Notes: generated by a model not told the origin, from the letters alone. Numbered from the stretch's first letter, positions 48,234 through 58,052 are shown. The stretch is DNA of 64,000 nucleotides from Lysobacter daejeonensis GH1-9 (GCF_000768355.1 NZ_AVPU01000013.1:26642-90641); one strand, 5' to 3'. Numbers and translations: made by a program.

Positions 48234-49256
48234 TTAAACGGCTTCCAGCGTCGCCATGTCCCAGCGCGGGGTGACGCGCACCGACTCGTCCACGTGCTGG
48301 CCGGCCTGCAGTCGCAGCGCGCCGGCGTAGGCGATCATCGCGCCGTTGTCGGTGCAGAACGCCGGCCGCGGGAAGCTCACGCGCCCGCCGCGCCGCGCCG
48401 CCATGTCCTGCAGCTTGGCGCGCAGTCGCCTGTTGGCGCCCACGCCGCCGGCCACCACCAGCGTGTCGCAGCCGGCCTCGTCCAGCGCGCGCTGGCATTT
48501 GATCGCCAGCGTGTCCACCACCGCATCCTCAAAGCCACGGGCGATGTCGGCGCGGGTGGTGTCCGACTGGTCGCTGCCCTGCCACGCCAGCAGCACCTGG
48601 GTCTTGAGCCCGCTGAAGCTGAAATCCAGCCCCGGCCGGTCGGTCATCGGGCGGGCGAACTTGAAGGCGCCGGGCCGGCCCTGCTCCGCCAGCGCCGCCA
48701 ACTGGGGCCCCCCCGGGTACGGCAGGCCCATCAGCTTGGCGGTCTTGTCGAAGGCCTCGCCCGCTGCGTCGTCCAGCGTCTCGCCGAGCAGGCGGTAGCG
48801 ACCGATGGCCTCGACGTGGATCAGCTGGGTGTGGCCGCCGGAGACCAGCAGCGCAACGAACGGCGGCTCGGGCCGCCCCAGCGGGTCGTCTTCCATCAGC
48901 GGGGCCAGCAGGTGGCCTTCCATGTGATGCACCGCCACGGCCGGCAGGTCCAACGCCCAGGCCACGGCCCGGGCCACGCCGGCGCCGACCAGCAGCGCGC
49001 CGACCAGACCGGGACCGGCGGTGTAGGCCACGCCGTCCAGTTCGTCGATGCCCAGGCCGGCATCGGCCAGGGTCTGGCGGATCAGCGGCAGCAGCTTGCG
49101 CACGTGGTCGCGGCTGGCCAGCTCGGGCACCACGCCGCCGTATTCGGCGTGCAGGGCGATCTGGCTGTACAGGGCGTGGGCGCGCAGGCCGGTGTCCGTG
49201 TCGTACACGGCCACGCCGGTCTCGTCGCAGCTGGTTTCGATGCCGAGGACTTTCAT
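48234..49256 (-). CDS. tsaD: tRNA N6-adenosine threonylcarbamoyltransferase
   Basis: A 340-residue essential enzyme that transfers threonylcarbamoyl to A37 of ANN-decoding tRNAs together with TsaB and TsaE. The N-terminus [20 protein letters not shown] and the metal-binding [12 protein letters not shown] are diagnostic; [15 protein letters not shown] and [13 protein letters not shown] follow. I chose 49256 because the longer frame upstream has no homology. It is divergent from rpsU, a common gammaproteobacterial arrangement, with a REP-like element between. Confidence 0.96.
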   Translation of the reverse strand: MKVLGIETSCDETGVAVYDTDTGLRAHALYSQIALHAEYGGVVPELASRDHVRKLLPLIRQTLADAGLGIDELDGVAYTAGPGLVGALLVGAGVARAVAWALDLPAVAVHHMEGHLLAPLMEDDPLGRPEPPFVALLVSGGHTQLIHVEAIGRYRLLGETLDDAAGEAFDKTAKLMGLPYPGGPQLAALAEQGRPGAFKFARPMTDRPGLDFSFSGLKTQVLLAWQGSDQSDTTRADIARGFEDAVVDTLAIKCQRALDEAGCDTLVVAGGVGANRRLRAKLQDMAARRGGRVSFPRPAFCTDNGAMIAYAGALRLQAGQHVDESVRVTPRWDMATLEAV

Positions 49257-49370
49257 TTTCGGGATATGGGGGCGCTTCTGGGGAAAGCGTAGCGCTTTTG
49301 GCGGGTTTGGGCCGGGAGGGGCAACAGCCCGCAAGCTATCTGCCAATGAGTAAACGAAGGTGGCGATCTG

Positions 49371-49439
49371 CCCGGGTACTGCGAAGAGCCGGCCAAGGAT
49401 GGCCGGCGCCCCCGACGGAGGGGCGTAGCAATGCCCGGG
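49371..49439. repeat. REP-like nested palindromes in tsaD-rpsU intergenic region
   Basis: Outer arms CCCGGG (49371-49376) and CCCGGG (49434-49439) flank two adjoining hairpins: GCCGGCCA (49388-49395) with TGGCCGGC (49400-49407), and CGCCCC (49407-49412) with GGGGCG (49420-49425). The outer arms extend with imperfect matches (TACTGC against GCAATG). The cloverleaf-like layout suggests a dispersed REP-type element; no second copy was seen in this window. Confidence 0.5.
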
Positions 49440-49475
49440 GAGAGCGTTGCCCTCAACCGGAGTGAACGACTCGAC

Positions 49476-49505
49476 TTGCACTTCCAAATAGAGCCCCGCT
49501 AAAAT
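49476..49505 (+). promoter_or_regulatory. Sigma-70 promoter of rpsU operon
   Basis: TTGCAC (49476-49481) and TAAAAT (49500-49505) are separated by 18 bases and give a transcription start near 49512, about 44 bases before the rpsU ATG. Both hexamers are close to consensus. Confidence 0.75.
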
Positions 49506-49555
49506 GCACGGCTCACCCGGTCCTCCCGGGATCGGTCCCTGAACAGAGATTACGT

Positions 49556-49771
49556 ATGCCCAGCGTCAAAGTCCGCGAAAACGAGCCTTTCGAGTTTGCC
49601 CTGCGTCGCTTCAAGCGCACCTGCGAGAAGGCCGGCGTCCTCGCCGAGACCCGCAAGCGCGAGTTCTACGAGAAGCCGACCCAGGAGCGCAAGCGCAAGG
49701 CCGCCGCTGCGGTGAAGCGCCAGTCGCGTCGCGCCTCGCGCGATGTGACCAAGCGTCAGCGCCTGTACTGA
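49556..49771 (+). CDS. rpsU: 30S ribosomal protein S21
   Basis: A 71-residue basic protein of the small ribosomal subunit, needed for mRNA binding. The sequence [20 protein letters not shown] and the rest ([20 protein letters not shown]) are the standard S21 form. It opens the rpsU-yqeY-dnaG set. It has its own promoter and a strong terminator 58 bases after the stop, so downstream genes are reached by readthrough or by other promoters. Confidence 0.98.
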   Translation: MPSVKVRENEPFEFALRRFKRTCEKAGVLAETRKREFYEKPTQERKRKAAAAVKRQSRRASRDVTKRQRLY

Positions 49772-49828
49772 GTACAGCGGGTTCTTCCCCTGTGGCCGGC
49801 CTCCGGGCGGGTCACGGTGGAAGCCGAA

Positions 49829-49865
49829 AGCCGGCAGCGCCCATGCGCCGCCGGCTTTTTGTGTT
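49829..49865 (+). terminator. Intrinsic terminator after rpsU
   Basis: AGCCGGC plus GCGC (49829-49840) pairs with GCGC plus GCCGGCT (49845-49856), with one unpaired base on each side, around a CCAT loop, followed by TTTTTGTGTTTTTT. It is a textbook terminator and also resembles the attenuating terminator between rpsU and dnaG in other bacteria. Confidence 0.9.
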
Positions 49866-49968
49866 TTTTGGCGCGCCGCAGGCATTGACCTGCGCACAGC
49901 GCCCCAGCGCCTGATCACCCCCGCTCGTCGGATGCCCCGGCGCAGCCCTCACCCATTGGAGTGACCCC

Positions 49969-50412
49969 ATGAGCCTCAAGCTTCGCCTGACCGATGACAT
50001 GAAGGCCGCCATGAAGGGCGGTGACAAGGAAACGCTGGGCGTCATTCGCCTGATCAACGCCGCCATCAAGCAGCGCGAAGTCGACGAGCGCATCGAGCTC
50101 GACGACACCGCCGTGATCGCCGTGCTGGAGAAGATGGTCAAGCAGCGCAAGGACTCGGTCAGCCAGTACGAAGGCGCCGGTCGCGAGGACCTGGCCGCCG
50201 TCGAGCGCGCCGAACTGGTCATCATCGACCGCTACCTGCCGGCCAAGATGGGCGAGGCCGAGATCGCCGCCGCCGTCGATGCCGCCATCGCCGAAACCGG
50301 CGCCAGCAGTGCGGCCGACATGGGCAAGCTGATGGGCGTACTCAAGCCGCGTCTGGCCGGGCAAGCCGACATGGGTCTGGTATCCAAGCTGGTGAAGCAG
50401 AAGCTGGGCTGA
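49969..50412 (+). CDS. yqeY: GatB/YqeY domain protein
   Basis: A 147-residue helical protein of the YqeY family, related to the tail domain of amidotransferase subunit GatB. It starts MSLKLRLTDDMKAAMKGGDK and contains IRLINAAIKQREVDER, YLPAKM and MGKLMGVLKPRLAGQADMGL. It is thought to bind tRNA, but its own activity is unclear. It lies between rpsU and dnaG in the same direction, a typical position. A GC-rich hairpin (50437-50458) follows without a U-tract. Confidence 0.93.
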   Translation: MSLKLRLTDDMKAAMKGGDKETLGVIRLINAAIKQREVDERIELDDTAVIAVLEKMVKQRKDSVSQYEGAGREDLAAVERAELVIIDRYLPAKMGEAEIAAAVDAAIAETGASSAADMGKLMGVLKPRLAGQADMGLVSKLVKQKLG

Positions 50413-50436
50413 GGCCTCGCGCCGCGCCAACCGCTC

Positions 50437-50458
50437 GACGCCGCCTGCGGGCGGCGTC
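50437..50458 (+). terminator. Hairpin between yqeY and dnaG
   Basis: GACGCCGC (50437-50444) pairs with GCGGCGTC (50451-50458). No proper U-tract follows, so it may lower rather than end transcription into dnaG. Confidence 0.35.
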
Positions 50459-50556
50459 GCCGTTTGCAGATCAGCGCGCGCACCGCCTGGGCCAGTCCGG
50501 CCAGCGAGCGCATGGCATCATCGTCCCATTGCTCCACGGAAACGAACGCGCCCTCG

Positions 50557-52284
50557 ATGGCCCGCATCCCCGACGCCTTCATCGACGACCTGCTCGCCCG
50601 ATCCGACCTGGTCGAGATCATCGGCGCGCGCGTGCCGCTGAAGAAGCAGGGCCGCGAGTACAGCGCACGCTGCCCGTTCCACGACGAGCGCTCGCCATCG
50701 TTCACCGTGTCCCCGACGAAGCAGTTCTACCACTGCTTCGGCTGCGGCGCGCACGGCACCGCGATCAGCTTCCTGATGAACTACGACCGCCTCGAATTCC
50801 TCGACGCGGTGGAAGAGCTGGCCAAGCGCGCCGGCATGGAAGTGCCGCGCGACACGCAACAGCGCAACACCAACCCCGACGGGCAGGACCTGTACGCGGC
50901 GCTCGATGCGTCGGCCAGGTTCTTCCAGAAGCAGTTGGCTACCAGCGCCAAGGCACAGGCGTACCTCGACGGCCGGGGCGTCGACGCGGTTACGCGCGAG
51001 CGTTTCGGCATCGGCTACGCCCCCGACGGCTTCAATGCGCTGCGCGACGCGCTGGGCAGCGACGAGCGCCGGCTGAAGCTGCTCGAACGCGCCGGCATGA
51101 TGTCACGCAACGACACCGGTCGCGTCTACGACAAGTTCCGCGACCGGGTGATGTTCCCGATCCACGACCGGCGCGGGCGCACCATCGCCTTCGGCGGCCG
51201 CGTGCTGGACAAGGACGACGGCCCCAAGTACCTCAATTCACCCGAGACCGAGCTGTTCCACAAGGGTCGCGAACTGTACGGCCTGTGGCAGGTGCGGCAA
51301 GCGCACAACAAGATCCCGCGGCTGATCGTGGTCGAGGGCTACATGGATGTGGTTGCACTGTTCCAGCACGGTGTGGACACCGCGGTGGCCACGCTCGGCA
51401 CCGCGACCACGCCGGACCATGCCGAGCTGCTGTTCCGCAACGCGCCCGACGTGTACTTCTGTTTCGACGGCGACCGCGCCGGCCGCGGCGCCGCGTGGAA
51501 AGCGGTCGAGTCCGTGCTGCCGCGCATGAAGGATGGCCGGCAGGCGTTCTTTCTGTTCCTGCCCGAAGGCGAGGACCCGGATTCGCTGGTCCGCCAGGAA
51601 GGCCAAGCCGGCTTTGATGCACGCCTGCAACAGGCCACGCCGCTGTCGCAATTCTTCTTCGACTCGCTCGCCGCCGACGTCAACCTGTCCACGCTGGAAG
51701 GCAAGGGCCGGCTGGCCGAGCGCGCCAAGCCGTTCCTTGCACAGATCCCCGATGGCGCGTTCGGCGACCTGATGAAGCAGCGCCTCACCGAACTCACCGG
51801 CGTGGGCGCGCGCGCCAGCTCGCCCGACACCCACGTGCCGGCACAGCGCGCCCGCAGCGCCGCCGCCCCATCGACCGGCAAGCGCAGCATCGTGCGCAGC
51901 GTGATCGCACTGCTGCTGCAACATCCGCCCCTCGGCGTGGAGTTGCAGCCGCCGTACCGGTTTGCTTCGCTGCGCCAGCCCGGCGTGCCGTTGCTCGTGG
52001 AACTGCTGCAACTGGTGGACCAGCGCCCCGACATCGCCACCGGCATGCTGCTCGCGCATTTCGAAGGACGCGAGGAGCACGGCGCGCTGCAGAAGCTCGC
52101 GACGCAGACCCTGCCCGGCGACGAGGCCAGCTGGCTGCGCGAGTTCATGGACGCGACCGCCCAGTTGGAACGGCAGACGCTGGTGCAGCGGCTGGACGAA
52201 CTCCAGGCCAAGCAGCGCGAGCAGCGGTTGGACGAGGGCGACAAGCAGGAGCTGCGAGCGCTGTTGCAGGCCCGGCTGGCCTGA
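50557..52284 (+). CDS. dnaG: DNA primase
   Basis: A 575-residue primase that makes RNA primers at replication forks. The N-terminal CHC2 zinc finger (CPFHDERSPSFTVSPTKQFY and CFGCG), the TOPRIM core (RLIVVEGYMDVVALFQHG; CFDGDRAG) and a C-terminal DnaB-binding helical region (LERQTLVQRLDELQAKQREQ) are all present. The ATG at 50557 (MARIPDAFIDDLLARSDLVE) is the family start; the Shine-Dalgarno is weak. Typical neighbours are rpsU and rpoD; rpoD is not downstream here, where an S9 peptidase follows. Confidence 0.96.
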   Translation: MARIPDAFIDDLLARSDLVEIIGARVPLKKQGREYSARCPFHDERSPSFTVSPTKQFYHCFGCGAHGTAISFLMNYDRLEFLDAVEELAKRAGMEVPRDTQQRNTNPDGQDLYAALDASARFFQKQLATSAKAQAYLDGRGVDAVTRERFGIGYAPDGFNALRDALGSDERRLKLLERAGMMSRNDTGRVYDKFRDRVMFPIHDRRGRTIAFGGRVLDKDDGPKYLNSPETELFHKGRELYGLWQVRQAHNKIPRLIVVEGYMDVVALFQHGVDTAVATLGTATTPDHAELLFRNAPDVYFCFDGDRAGRGAAWKAVESVLPRMKDGRQAFFLFLPEGEDPDSLVRQEGQAGFDARLQQATPLSQFFFDSLAADVNLSTLEGKGRLAERAKPFLAQIPDGAFGDLMKQRLTELTGVGARASSPDTHVPAQRARSAAAPSTGKRSIVRSVIALLLQHPPLGVELQPPYRFASLRQPGVPLLVELLQLVDQRPDIATGMLLAHFEGREEHGALQKLATQTLPGDEASWLREFMDATAQLERQTLVQRLDELQAKQREQRLDEGDKQELRALLQARLA

Positions 52285-52389
52285 GGCGGGGCCCGCCACT
52301 CCCGCCACTCCCGCCACGCACGGCGCACCCCGTCGCCCACCGGAACCGCTAAGCTCGGGGCTCATCCGCTCTTCGCCCGGAGCCATACG

Positions 52390-54378
52390 ATGCGCCTGCG
52401 CCACCTCGCCCCGATCGCCGCCCTCGCTCTGGCCTGCAGCAGTGTGCTGGCCGCCACGCCCGCGGTGCAACGCGAGGAAGTCGGCACCCGCATCAGCGAG
52501 AACATCCCGGCGATCCCGCCCGCGTTGGTCGAACAGCTCAATCGCTACCAGAACACCCGCGGCGCCGGTTTCGTCGGCTGGACGGAGGGCGACTGCATGC
52601 TGGTCAGCACGCGCTTCGCCGAGACCATCCAAGTGCACCGCGTGTGCCAGCCACTGGGCATGCGCGAACAGCTGACCTTCTACCCCGAGCCCATCAGCAC
52701 CGGCCGCGTGGCGCCCACCGGGTCCGGCCTGGATGGCTTCGTGTTCGGCAAGGACGTGGGCGGCAACGAGTTCTGGCAGTTGCACTGGTTCGATCTGGCC
52801 ACGCGCAACGCCACCCTGCTCACCGACGGAAAATCGCGCAACCAGTCGCCCACGTTCTCACTGGACGGCAAGCAACTCGCGTACAGCAGCACCGTGCGCA
52901 ACGGCAAGGACGTGGACGTGTGGGTACTGGACATGGCCACGCGCCAGCCACGGGTGGTGGTCAGCGAAGGCGGCCAATGGTCGGCCGAGGACTTTTCGCC
53001 GGACGGCAAGCGCCTGCTGGTCACCCGTTACGTGTCGGCCACCGAGTCGTACCCGGGTGAAGTGGATCTCGCCAGCGGCAAGCTCACCCTGTTCCCGGTG
53101 GACGGCGGCAAGGCGGCCTTCAGCGGATTCCGCTATGCCCCGGATGGCCGATCCGTGTACTTCGTTTCGGACGAGCCGGTCCATGGCAAGCCCAGCGAGT
53201 TCAAGACGCTGCGCCACCACGACCCGGCCCGCGGCACGCTCACCGAGCTGTCCGCCGGCATCCCGTGGGACGTGGAGGACTTCACCCTGGCCAAGGACGG
53301 TCGCCACCTCGCCTTCGTGACCAACGAGGACGGCATCAGCAAGCTGCACGTGCGCTCGTTGCCCGACCACCGCCCGGTCGCGGCGCCCACGCTGCCGGTT
53401 GGCGTGATCGGCGGCCTCGACTTCTCGCCCGATGGCCAGCACCTGGCGGTCACGCTCAACACCGCCACCTCGCCCAGCGACGTGCACGTACTCGACCTCG
53501 GCACCGGCGCGGTCACGCGCTGGACGCGCAGCGAAGTCGGTGGACTGGATGCGTCGAAGTTCGTCACCCCCGCGCTGGTGCGTTATCCCACCTTCGACAA
53601 GGTGGACGGCAGGCGCCGCACCATCCCCGCGTTCTACTACCGCCCGGCCAACATCCCCAAGGGCACCAAGGTGCCGGTGGTGATCAGCATCCACGGCGGT
53701 CCGGAAGGCCAGTCGCTGCCCACCTTCAATCCCACCGCGCAATTCCTGGCCAACGAGCTGGGCGTGGCCCTGCTGGTGCCCAACGTGCGCGGCTCGTCGG
53801 GCTACGGCAAGACGTGGCTGGGCCTGGACAATGGCGCCAAGCGCGAGGACTCCGTCAAGGACATCGGCGCCCTGCTGGACTGGATCGCCAAGCAGCCCGA
53901 GCTGGATCCCTCACGCGTGGGCGTGCAGGGCGGCAGCTACGGCGGCTACATGGTGTTGTCGTCGTTGATGCACTACAGCGACCGCATCCGCGCCGGCGTG
54001 GATATCGTGGGCATCTCGCACTTCGGCACCTTCCTCAGGAACACCGAGAGCTACCGCCGTGACCTGCGCCGCGCCGAGTACGGCGACGAACGCGACCCGG
54101 AGATGGCCAAAGTGTTCGAGCGCATTTCGCCGCTCAATCATGCCGATCGCATCACCTCACGGTTGTTCGTCGCACAGGGCAAGAACGACCCGCGCGTGCC
54201 GTACACGGAAGCCGAGCAGATCGTGAAGGCGGTCCGCGGCAACGGCCAGCCGGTGTGGTACCTGCTGTTCGCCGACGAAGGCCACGGCTTCCGCAAGAAG
54301 ACCAACGTGGACTACTACAGTGCGGCCACCATGCTGTTCTGGCAGCAGCACCTGCTGGGCGACGACGCGGAGAAGTGA
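52390..54378 (+). CDS. Secreted S9-family prolyl oligopeptidase-like peptidase
   Basis: A 662-residue exported serine peptidase. A signal peptide (PIAALALACSSVLAATPAVQ) is followed by a seven-bladed propeller with SPDGK-type repeats (FSPDGKRLLVTRYV; FSPDGQHLAVTLNT) and a C-terminal alpha/beta-hydrolase. The triad is Ser516 in QGGSYGGYMVLS, Asp600 in GKNDPRVPY and His632 in DEGHGFRK. The layout is that of acylaminoacyl- or dipeptidyl-peptidases acting on short peptides in the periplasm. It sits where rpoD is found in many gammaproteobacteria. Confidence 0.93.
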   Translation: MRLRHLAPIAALALACSSVLAATPAVQREEVGTRISENIPAIPPALVEQLNRYQNTRGAGFVGWTEGDCMLVSTRFAETIQVHRVCQPLGMREQLTFYPEPISTGRVAPTGSGLDGFVFGKDVGGNEFWQLHWFDLATRNATLLTDGKSRNQSPTFSLDGKQLAYSSTVRNGKDVDVWVLDMATRQPRVVVSEGGQWSAEDFSPDGKRLLVTRYVSATESYPGEVDLASGKLTLFPVDGGKAAFSGFRYAPDGRSVYFVSDEPVHGKPSEFKTLRHHDPARGTLTELSAGIPWDVEDFTLAKDGRHLAFVTNEDGISKLHVRSLPDHRPVAAPTLPVGVIGGLDFSPDGQHLAVTLNTATSPSDVHVLDLGTGAVTRWTRSEVGGLDASKFVTPALVRYPTFDKVDGRRRTIPAFYYRPANIPKGTKVPVVISIHGGPEGQSLPTFNPTAQFLANELGVALLVPNVRGSSGYGKTWLGLDNGAKREDSVKDIGALLDWIAKQPELDPSRVGVQGGSYGGYMVLSSLMHYSDRIRAGVDIVGISHFGTFLRNTESYRRDLRRAEYGDERDPEMAKVFERISPLNHADRITSRLFVAQGKNDPRVPYTEAEQIVKAVRGNGQPVWYLLFADEGHGFRKKTNVDYYSAATMLFWQQHLLGDDAEK

Positions 54379-54416
54379 GCCGCGCCTGATCCACGACGTC
54401 TCGGCAGGGCTTCGGT

Positions 54417-55343
54417 TCAATCGCTGGCGGGGGCGCTGGTGATTGCGGGCGGGGACGCGGTGAACTGAGGCAACAGCAATCGCGCATCCCAAGGCTCGTC
54501 GTTGCCGAGGAGCGTTAACGTCGGCCGTGGTTGCGGGCCTCCCCCCCGCACGGGCCGCACGCCGCAATCGCGCGCGCCGAAGCACACCCACATGCTGCCC
54601 TCCGCGCCGTCGATGCGCAGCGACCACGGGTTCAGGTCGGCCAGGTAGTCGCCAGCGGTCCCCGGGAGCTGGACGGGCTTGTCGTCCGCGCTCACCATCT
54701 GCGACTTCGACGACCGCACCATTGCGTGGATGTTGCCGGTCAGCACCAGCACTCGCGCTTGCGGGTTGGCAGCCACAGTCGCACGCAGGTGTTCGGCCAT
54801 GAGCGCATCCCGGCGGCCGCGAACAGAGAACGCGTCGAGGTCATCGAACAGCACCACCTGCACCGTCCGCCCCCCTTGCCGAAGTCGACGCACATGCTCG
54901 ATCAGCGCCAGCATCGAAGCGCTGTCGCGACCGTCATGGATCGCCTGCCAATGCGACCCTGCCAACAGCCGGGAGCGGGCCACTGCGTCGCCGTTTGATG
55001 CCAGGAAATCGTCCACTGCCGACTGCTCTTGGCGCGCAATCTCAAGCGCCAGAACGAGCGTTTCATCCCGCGCGCCAAGCCTGGAGAGAAGTGCGGCAAC
55101 CAGCGCGGGCGTCTCGTGGGTGCCGTGCAGTTCGCCCAGCAGTACCAAGCGATGTTCACCCATCGCGTCGAGCACCAACTCCTCTGCAATCGTGCGCGGA
55201 CTTTCAGCGGCCGGACGCGAAGCATCGAGATCTTGCGTCTGCGGCACGGCCAACGGTGGCGACGAAGTGTGCGCAGCACCTGCCACGGGCCAGGCAGTCA
55301 TCAACGCCAGCATCGGCCACTCGATTCTTCGCCCCACCGCCAT
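54417..55343 (-). CDS. ChaN/TraB-like (Tiki superfamily) exported protein
   Basis: A 308-residue exported protein. After a hydrophobic N-terminal segment (PMLALMTAWPVAGAAHTSSP) the motif LVLLGELHGTHETPALVAAL is followed by LALEIARQEQSAVDDFL and later VLVLTGNIHAM, the arrangement seen in the ChaN/TraB/EreA-like Tiki superfamily (paired Glu/His for metal or haem binding). ChaN in Campylobacter binds haem; some relatives are proteases. A link to haem would fit its position after ctaB, but it is not clearly co-transcribed (62-base gap). The family assignment is moderately sure, the function unknown. Confidence 0.55.
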   Translation of the reverse strand: MAVGRRIEWPMLALMTAWPVAGAAHTSSPPLAVPQTQDLDASRPAAESPRTIAEELVLDAMGEHRLVLLGELHGTHETPALVAALLSRLGARDETLVLALEIARQEQSAVDDFLASNGDAVARSRLLAGSHWQAIHDGRDSASMLALIEHVRRLRQGGRTVQVVLFDDLDAFSVRGRRDALMAEHLRATVAANPQARVLVLTGNIHAMVRSSKSQMVSADDKPVQLPGTAGDYLADLNPWSLRIDGAEGSMWVCFGARDCGVRPVRGGGPQPRPTLTLLGNDEPWDARLLLPQFTASPPAITSAPASD

Positions 55344-55405
55344 GCACTACTCCTTGTCAGTGCCACTCACCCCGTCGCAGCGTCACTCCGCCGCGTGGCG
55401 TCCAC

Positions 55406-56332
55406 TCAAGCCGCCTGCAACTCCATCACCGGCGCCGGCGCCAACACCGGCATCAGCCAATGGTCGACCAGCAGGAACGCGAACAGCACCATCAGGTACA
55501 CGATGGAGTAGTTGAACACCTTCATCGCGAACATTTCGTCCGGCGGGTCCATCAGCTTCCACGCGTACCAGACGAACACGATGCCGAGCACCAACGCGCC
55601 GCCAAAGTAGAACAGCCCGCTCATCCCGGTCGCCCACGGCAGCATGGTCACTGCCACCAGCAACACGGTGTAGAACAGGATCTGCCAGCGGGTGTACTCC
55701 ACGCCGTGGGTCACCGGCAGCATCGGCACCATCGCGCGCGCGTAGTCGGCGCGGCGGAAGATCGCCAGCGCCCAGAAATGCGGCGGCGTCCACACGAAGA
55801 TGATCAGCACCAGCAGCAGTGCGTGCGCCCAGTCCCACTCGCCCCGCATGCCAGTCATGGTCGACCAGCCCAGCAGCGGCGGCGCCGCACCGGCCAGGCC
55901 ACCGATCACGATGTTCTGCGGCGTCGCCCGCTTGAGGTACACGGTGTAGATCACCGCGTAGCCGATCAGCGACGCGAACGTCAGCAACGCGGTGATCGCG
56001 TTGACGAACACCAGCAGCACCACCATCGACAGCGCCGCCAGCACCAGTGCGAACACCAAGGCCTGCTTTGTGGATACGCCGCCCACCACCAGTGGTCGCC
56101 ACGACGTGCGCGCCATCTTCGCGTCGATGCGTTGGTCGAGGATCTGGTTGATCGCGGCCGCCGACGAGGCCGCCAGCCAGATGCCGAGGAAGCCCAGACC
56201 GCCGCGCATTGCTTCCTCGCCGGTGGGCAGACCCTCGATGGCCAGCAGCATCCCGACCAGCGCGGTGAACACGATCAATGCCACCACCCGCGGCTTGGTG
56301 AGGTCCCAGTACTGGCGCATGGACGTGGCCAT
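55406..56332 (-). CDS. ctaB: Protohaem IX farnesyltransferase (haem O synthase)
   Basis: A 308-residue inner-membrane enzyme that adds a farnesyl group to protohaem, giving haem O, the precursor of haem A of the aa3 oxidase. The prenyltransferase motifs read [15 protein letters not shown] (substrate/metal-binding Asp pair) and [15 protein letters not shown]; the N-terminus [20 protein letters not shown] is typical. About nine hydrophobic helices. Its ATG overlaps the ctaA stop by one base (TGATG), so the two haem-A genes are coupled. Also known as cyoE. Confidence 0.95.
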   Translation of the reverse strand: MATSMRQYWDLTKPRVVALIVFTALVGMLLAIEGLPTGEEAMRGGLGFLGIWLAASSAAAINQILDQRIDAKMARTSWRPLVVGGVSTKQALVFALVLAALSMVVLLVFVNAITALLTFASLIGYAVIYTVYLKRATPQNIVIGGLAGAAPPLLGWSTMTGMRGEWDWAHALLLVLIIFVWTPPHFWALAIFRRADYARAMVPMLPVTHGVEYTRWQILFYTVLLVAVTMLPWATGMSGLFYFGGALVLGIVFVWYAWKLMDPPDEMFAMKVFNYSIVYLMVLFAFLLVDHWLMPVLAPAPVMELQAA

Positions 56333-57492
56333 CAGTGCTCCGGTTCGCGCAGGCGCGCGAGCAGCGAAACCAGCACGAACAACAGCAACAGCGCGCTGGC
56401 GTTATGCGCCACGGCCACGTGCAGCGGAAGCGCCAGTTTGACATTGGCGATGCCCAGGCCGACCTGCAACAGGGTCAACAGGCCCAGCAGGGTGCCCCAG
56501 CCGCGCATGCCCGGCGTGCGCAGCAGGCGCACCGCAAGCAGCAGCAGGTACACGAACACCACCACCGCCATCATGCGATGCGCCAACTGGATCGAGATGC
56601 GCGCCGCGCCGTCCAGCACGCCGCCTTCGTAATCCACGCCGATGCCCCGCCACAGCACGAAGCCTTCGCCGAAGTCATGCGGCGGCCACCATTGGCCCAC
56701 GCACTTGGGGAAGTCGGTGCCGCACGACAGCGCGGCGTAGTTGGCGCTGGTCCAGCCACCCAGCGCGATCTGCACGCCCAGCACCATCAGCCCTGCGATG
56801 ACCCATTTGCGCAACGCCAACGCATCCGCCAGACGGATCGGCAGGTCGGTGGCGCGCCATGCAAGCCACAACAGCAACGAGAACGTCAACAGCCCGCCCA
56901 GCAGGTGGCCCATCACCACGATCGGCTTGAGCAGCCACGTCACCGTCCACATGCCAAGCAGGGCCTGGAAGATGATCACCGCCAGGGTGAGCACCGCCAC
57001 GCGCGCGTGGTCGAGGTTGCTCCAGCGGAACGCGGCGAACAACAGGATCGCCTCTGCCGCGATCGCCAGCACCGAGGCCGCCACGTGCTGCCCGTGCATG
57101 TACAGCGGAATGGCGATGGCCACCAATCCCGTGGCCGCCAGGATCTGCGCGATGCCGAGACGGCGACGCCGCGCCGCCAGCAATGCCAGCACCAGCACCA
57201 GCAACCCCAGGGTCGCGGCGATGTGGCGGTGCACCTGTTCGCGCCACGCCTTGGTGGTGTCGAACGGGCGGATCGCCGTGGCGGCATGTTCGGCCGCCTC
57301 GTGGGTGGCGCCGGGCCATGTCGCCCGGCCGTAGCAGGTCGGCCAGTCCGGACAGCTCAGCCCGGCGTTGGACAGGCGCACGAATGCGCCGAACACGATC
57401 ACGCACATCGCCAACGCCACCGCCAGCCAGGCGATGCGGTGAAGGTGCTTGTACGGGACGGACTTCACGGGCTCGGTCATGCGCGGACTCAT
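56332..57492 (-). CDS. ctaA: Haem A synthase, COX15/CtaA family
   Basis: A 386-residue membrane enzyme that oxidises haem O to haem A. Eight hydrophobic helices with the conserved His residues: [20 protein letters not shown] near residue 45, [17 protein letters not shown] near 88, [16 protein letters not shown], and [20 protein letters not shown]. Starts at 57492, four bases (ATGA) overlapping the SCO-like gene; an ATG at 57480 is an alternative. It is in the SURF1-SCO-ctaA-ctaB run that completes cytochrome oxidase. Confidence 0.94.
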   Translation of the reverse strand: MSPRMTEPVKSVPYKHLHRIAWLAVALAMCVIVFGAFVRLSNAGLSCPDWPTCYGRATWPGATHEAAEHAATAIRPFDTTKAWREQVHRHIAATLGLLVLVLALLAARRRRLGIAQILAATGLVAIAIPLYMHGQHVAASVLAIAAEAILLFAAFRWSNLDHARVAVLTLAVIIFQALLGMWTVTWLLKPIVVMGHLLGGLLTFSLLLWLAWRATDLPIRLADALALRKWVIAGLMVLGVQIALGGWTSANYAALSCGTDFPKCVGQWWPPHDFGEGFVLWRGIGVDYEGGVLDGAARISIQLAHRMMAVVVFVYLLLLAVRLLRTPGMRGWGTLLGLLTLLQVGLGIANVKLALPLHVAVAHNASALLLLFVLVSLLARLREPEH

Positions 57493-58052
57493 TTCAGTTT
57501 CAGCAGCTTGGCCATGTCGGCGCGCAGGCCGCCCGGATCGAAACCCGGAGCGTAGCGCAGAATCACGAAGCCATTGGGATCGATCACGTACACCGGCACG
57601 CCCTGCGGGTCGTTGACGCGCGGCAGGCCTTCGCTCAGGGCGGGCGATGGCTGCAGCTCATGCAGGCTGGCGGGGCGCGCCGCACCGGCGGGCACGTCGC
57701 CGATCCACAGCACGTGCACCTTGTCCGCATCCTTGCCGAACAACTGCCACACCAGCTCGATCTCGCGCGCGAGTTCCACGCATTCGCTGGTGCACGACCG
57801 CGGCGGCGCCAACGCGATGCGCCAGGTGCGTTCCACCGGGTTCCAGACGTACGGCTTGCCGTCCTTGGCCAACGGCACGACCTTGCGCAGGTCGCCCGGC
57901 GGCTGCAGCATTTCGCCGTGGTTCTTGCTGCCGGCCGGACGCCAGCCGGAAAAACGCAGCACGCCGGCAAACAGCAGGCTGCCGAAGAAGATCGCGAAGA
58001 TCGCCAGCAGCATCAGGCGATTGCGGCGGACGGTAGCGGCATCGAGGTTCAT
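57489..58052 (-). CDS. SCO-like membrane-anchored thioredoxin-fold protein
   Basis: A 187-residue protein with a single N-terminal membrane anchor (RLMLLAIFAIFFGSLLFAGV). The periplasmic domain holds CTSEC, the CxxxC arrangement of Cu-chaperone SCO proteins, within SCTSECVELAREIELVW. The C-terminus reads VYVIDPNGFVILRYAPGFDP, where a SCO would have its copper-binding His; none is visible there. So it is SCO-like but probably not a standard copper chaperone; it may act as a reductase. It lies between SURF1 and ctaA, overlapping both by ATGA. Confidence 0.7.
   Translation of the reverse strand: MNLDAATVRRNRLMLLAIFAIFFGSLLFAGVLRFSGWRPAGSKNHGEMLQPPGDLRKVVPLAKDGKPYVWNPVERTWRIALAPPRSCTSECVELAREIELVWQLFGKDADKVHVLWIGDVPAGAARPASLHELQPSPALSEGLPRVNDPQGVPVYVIDPNGFVILRYAPGFDPGGLRADMAKLLKLK

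Noticed and set aside
52284..52330. Tandem ACTCCCGCC repeats after dnaG considered as a CRISPR-like or iteron array
   Set aside because: Only two or three imperfect 9-base copies without spacers; simple low-complexity sequence.
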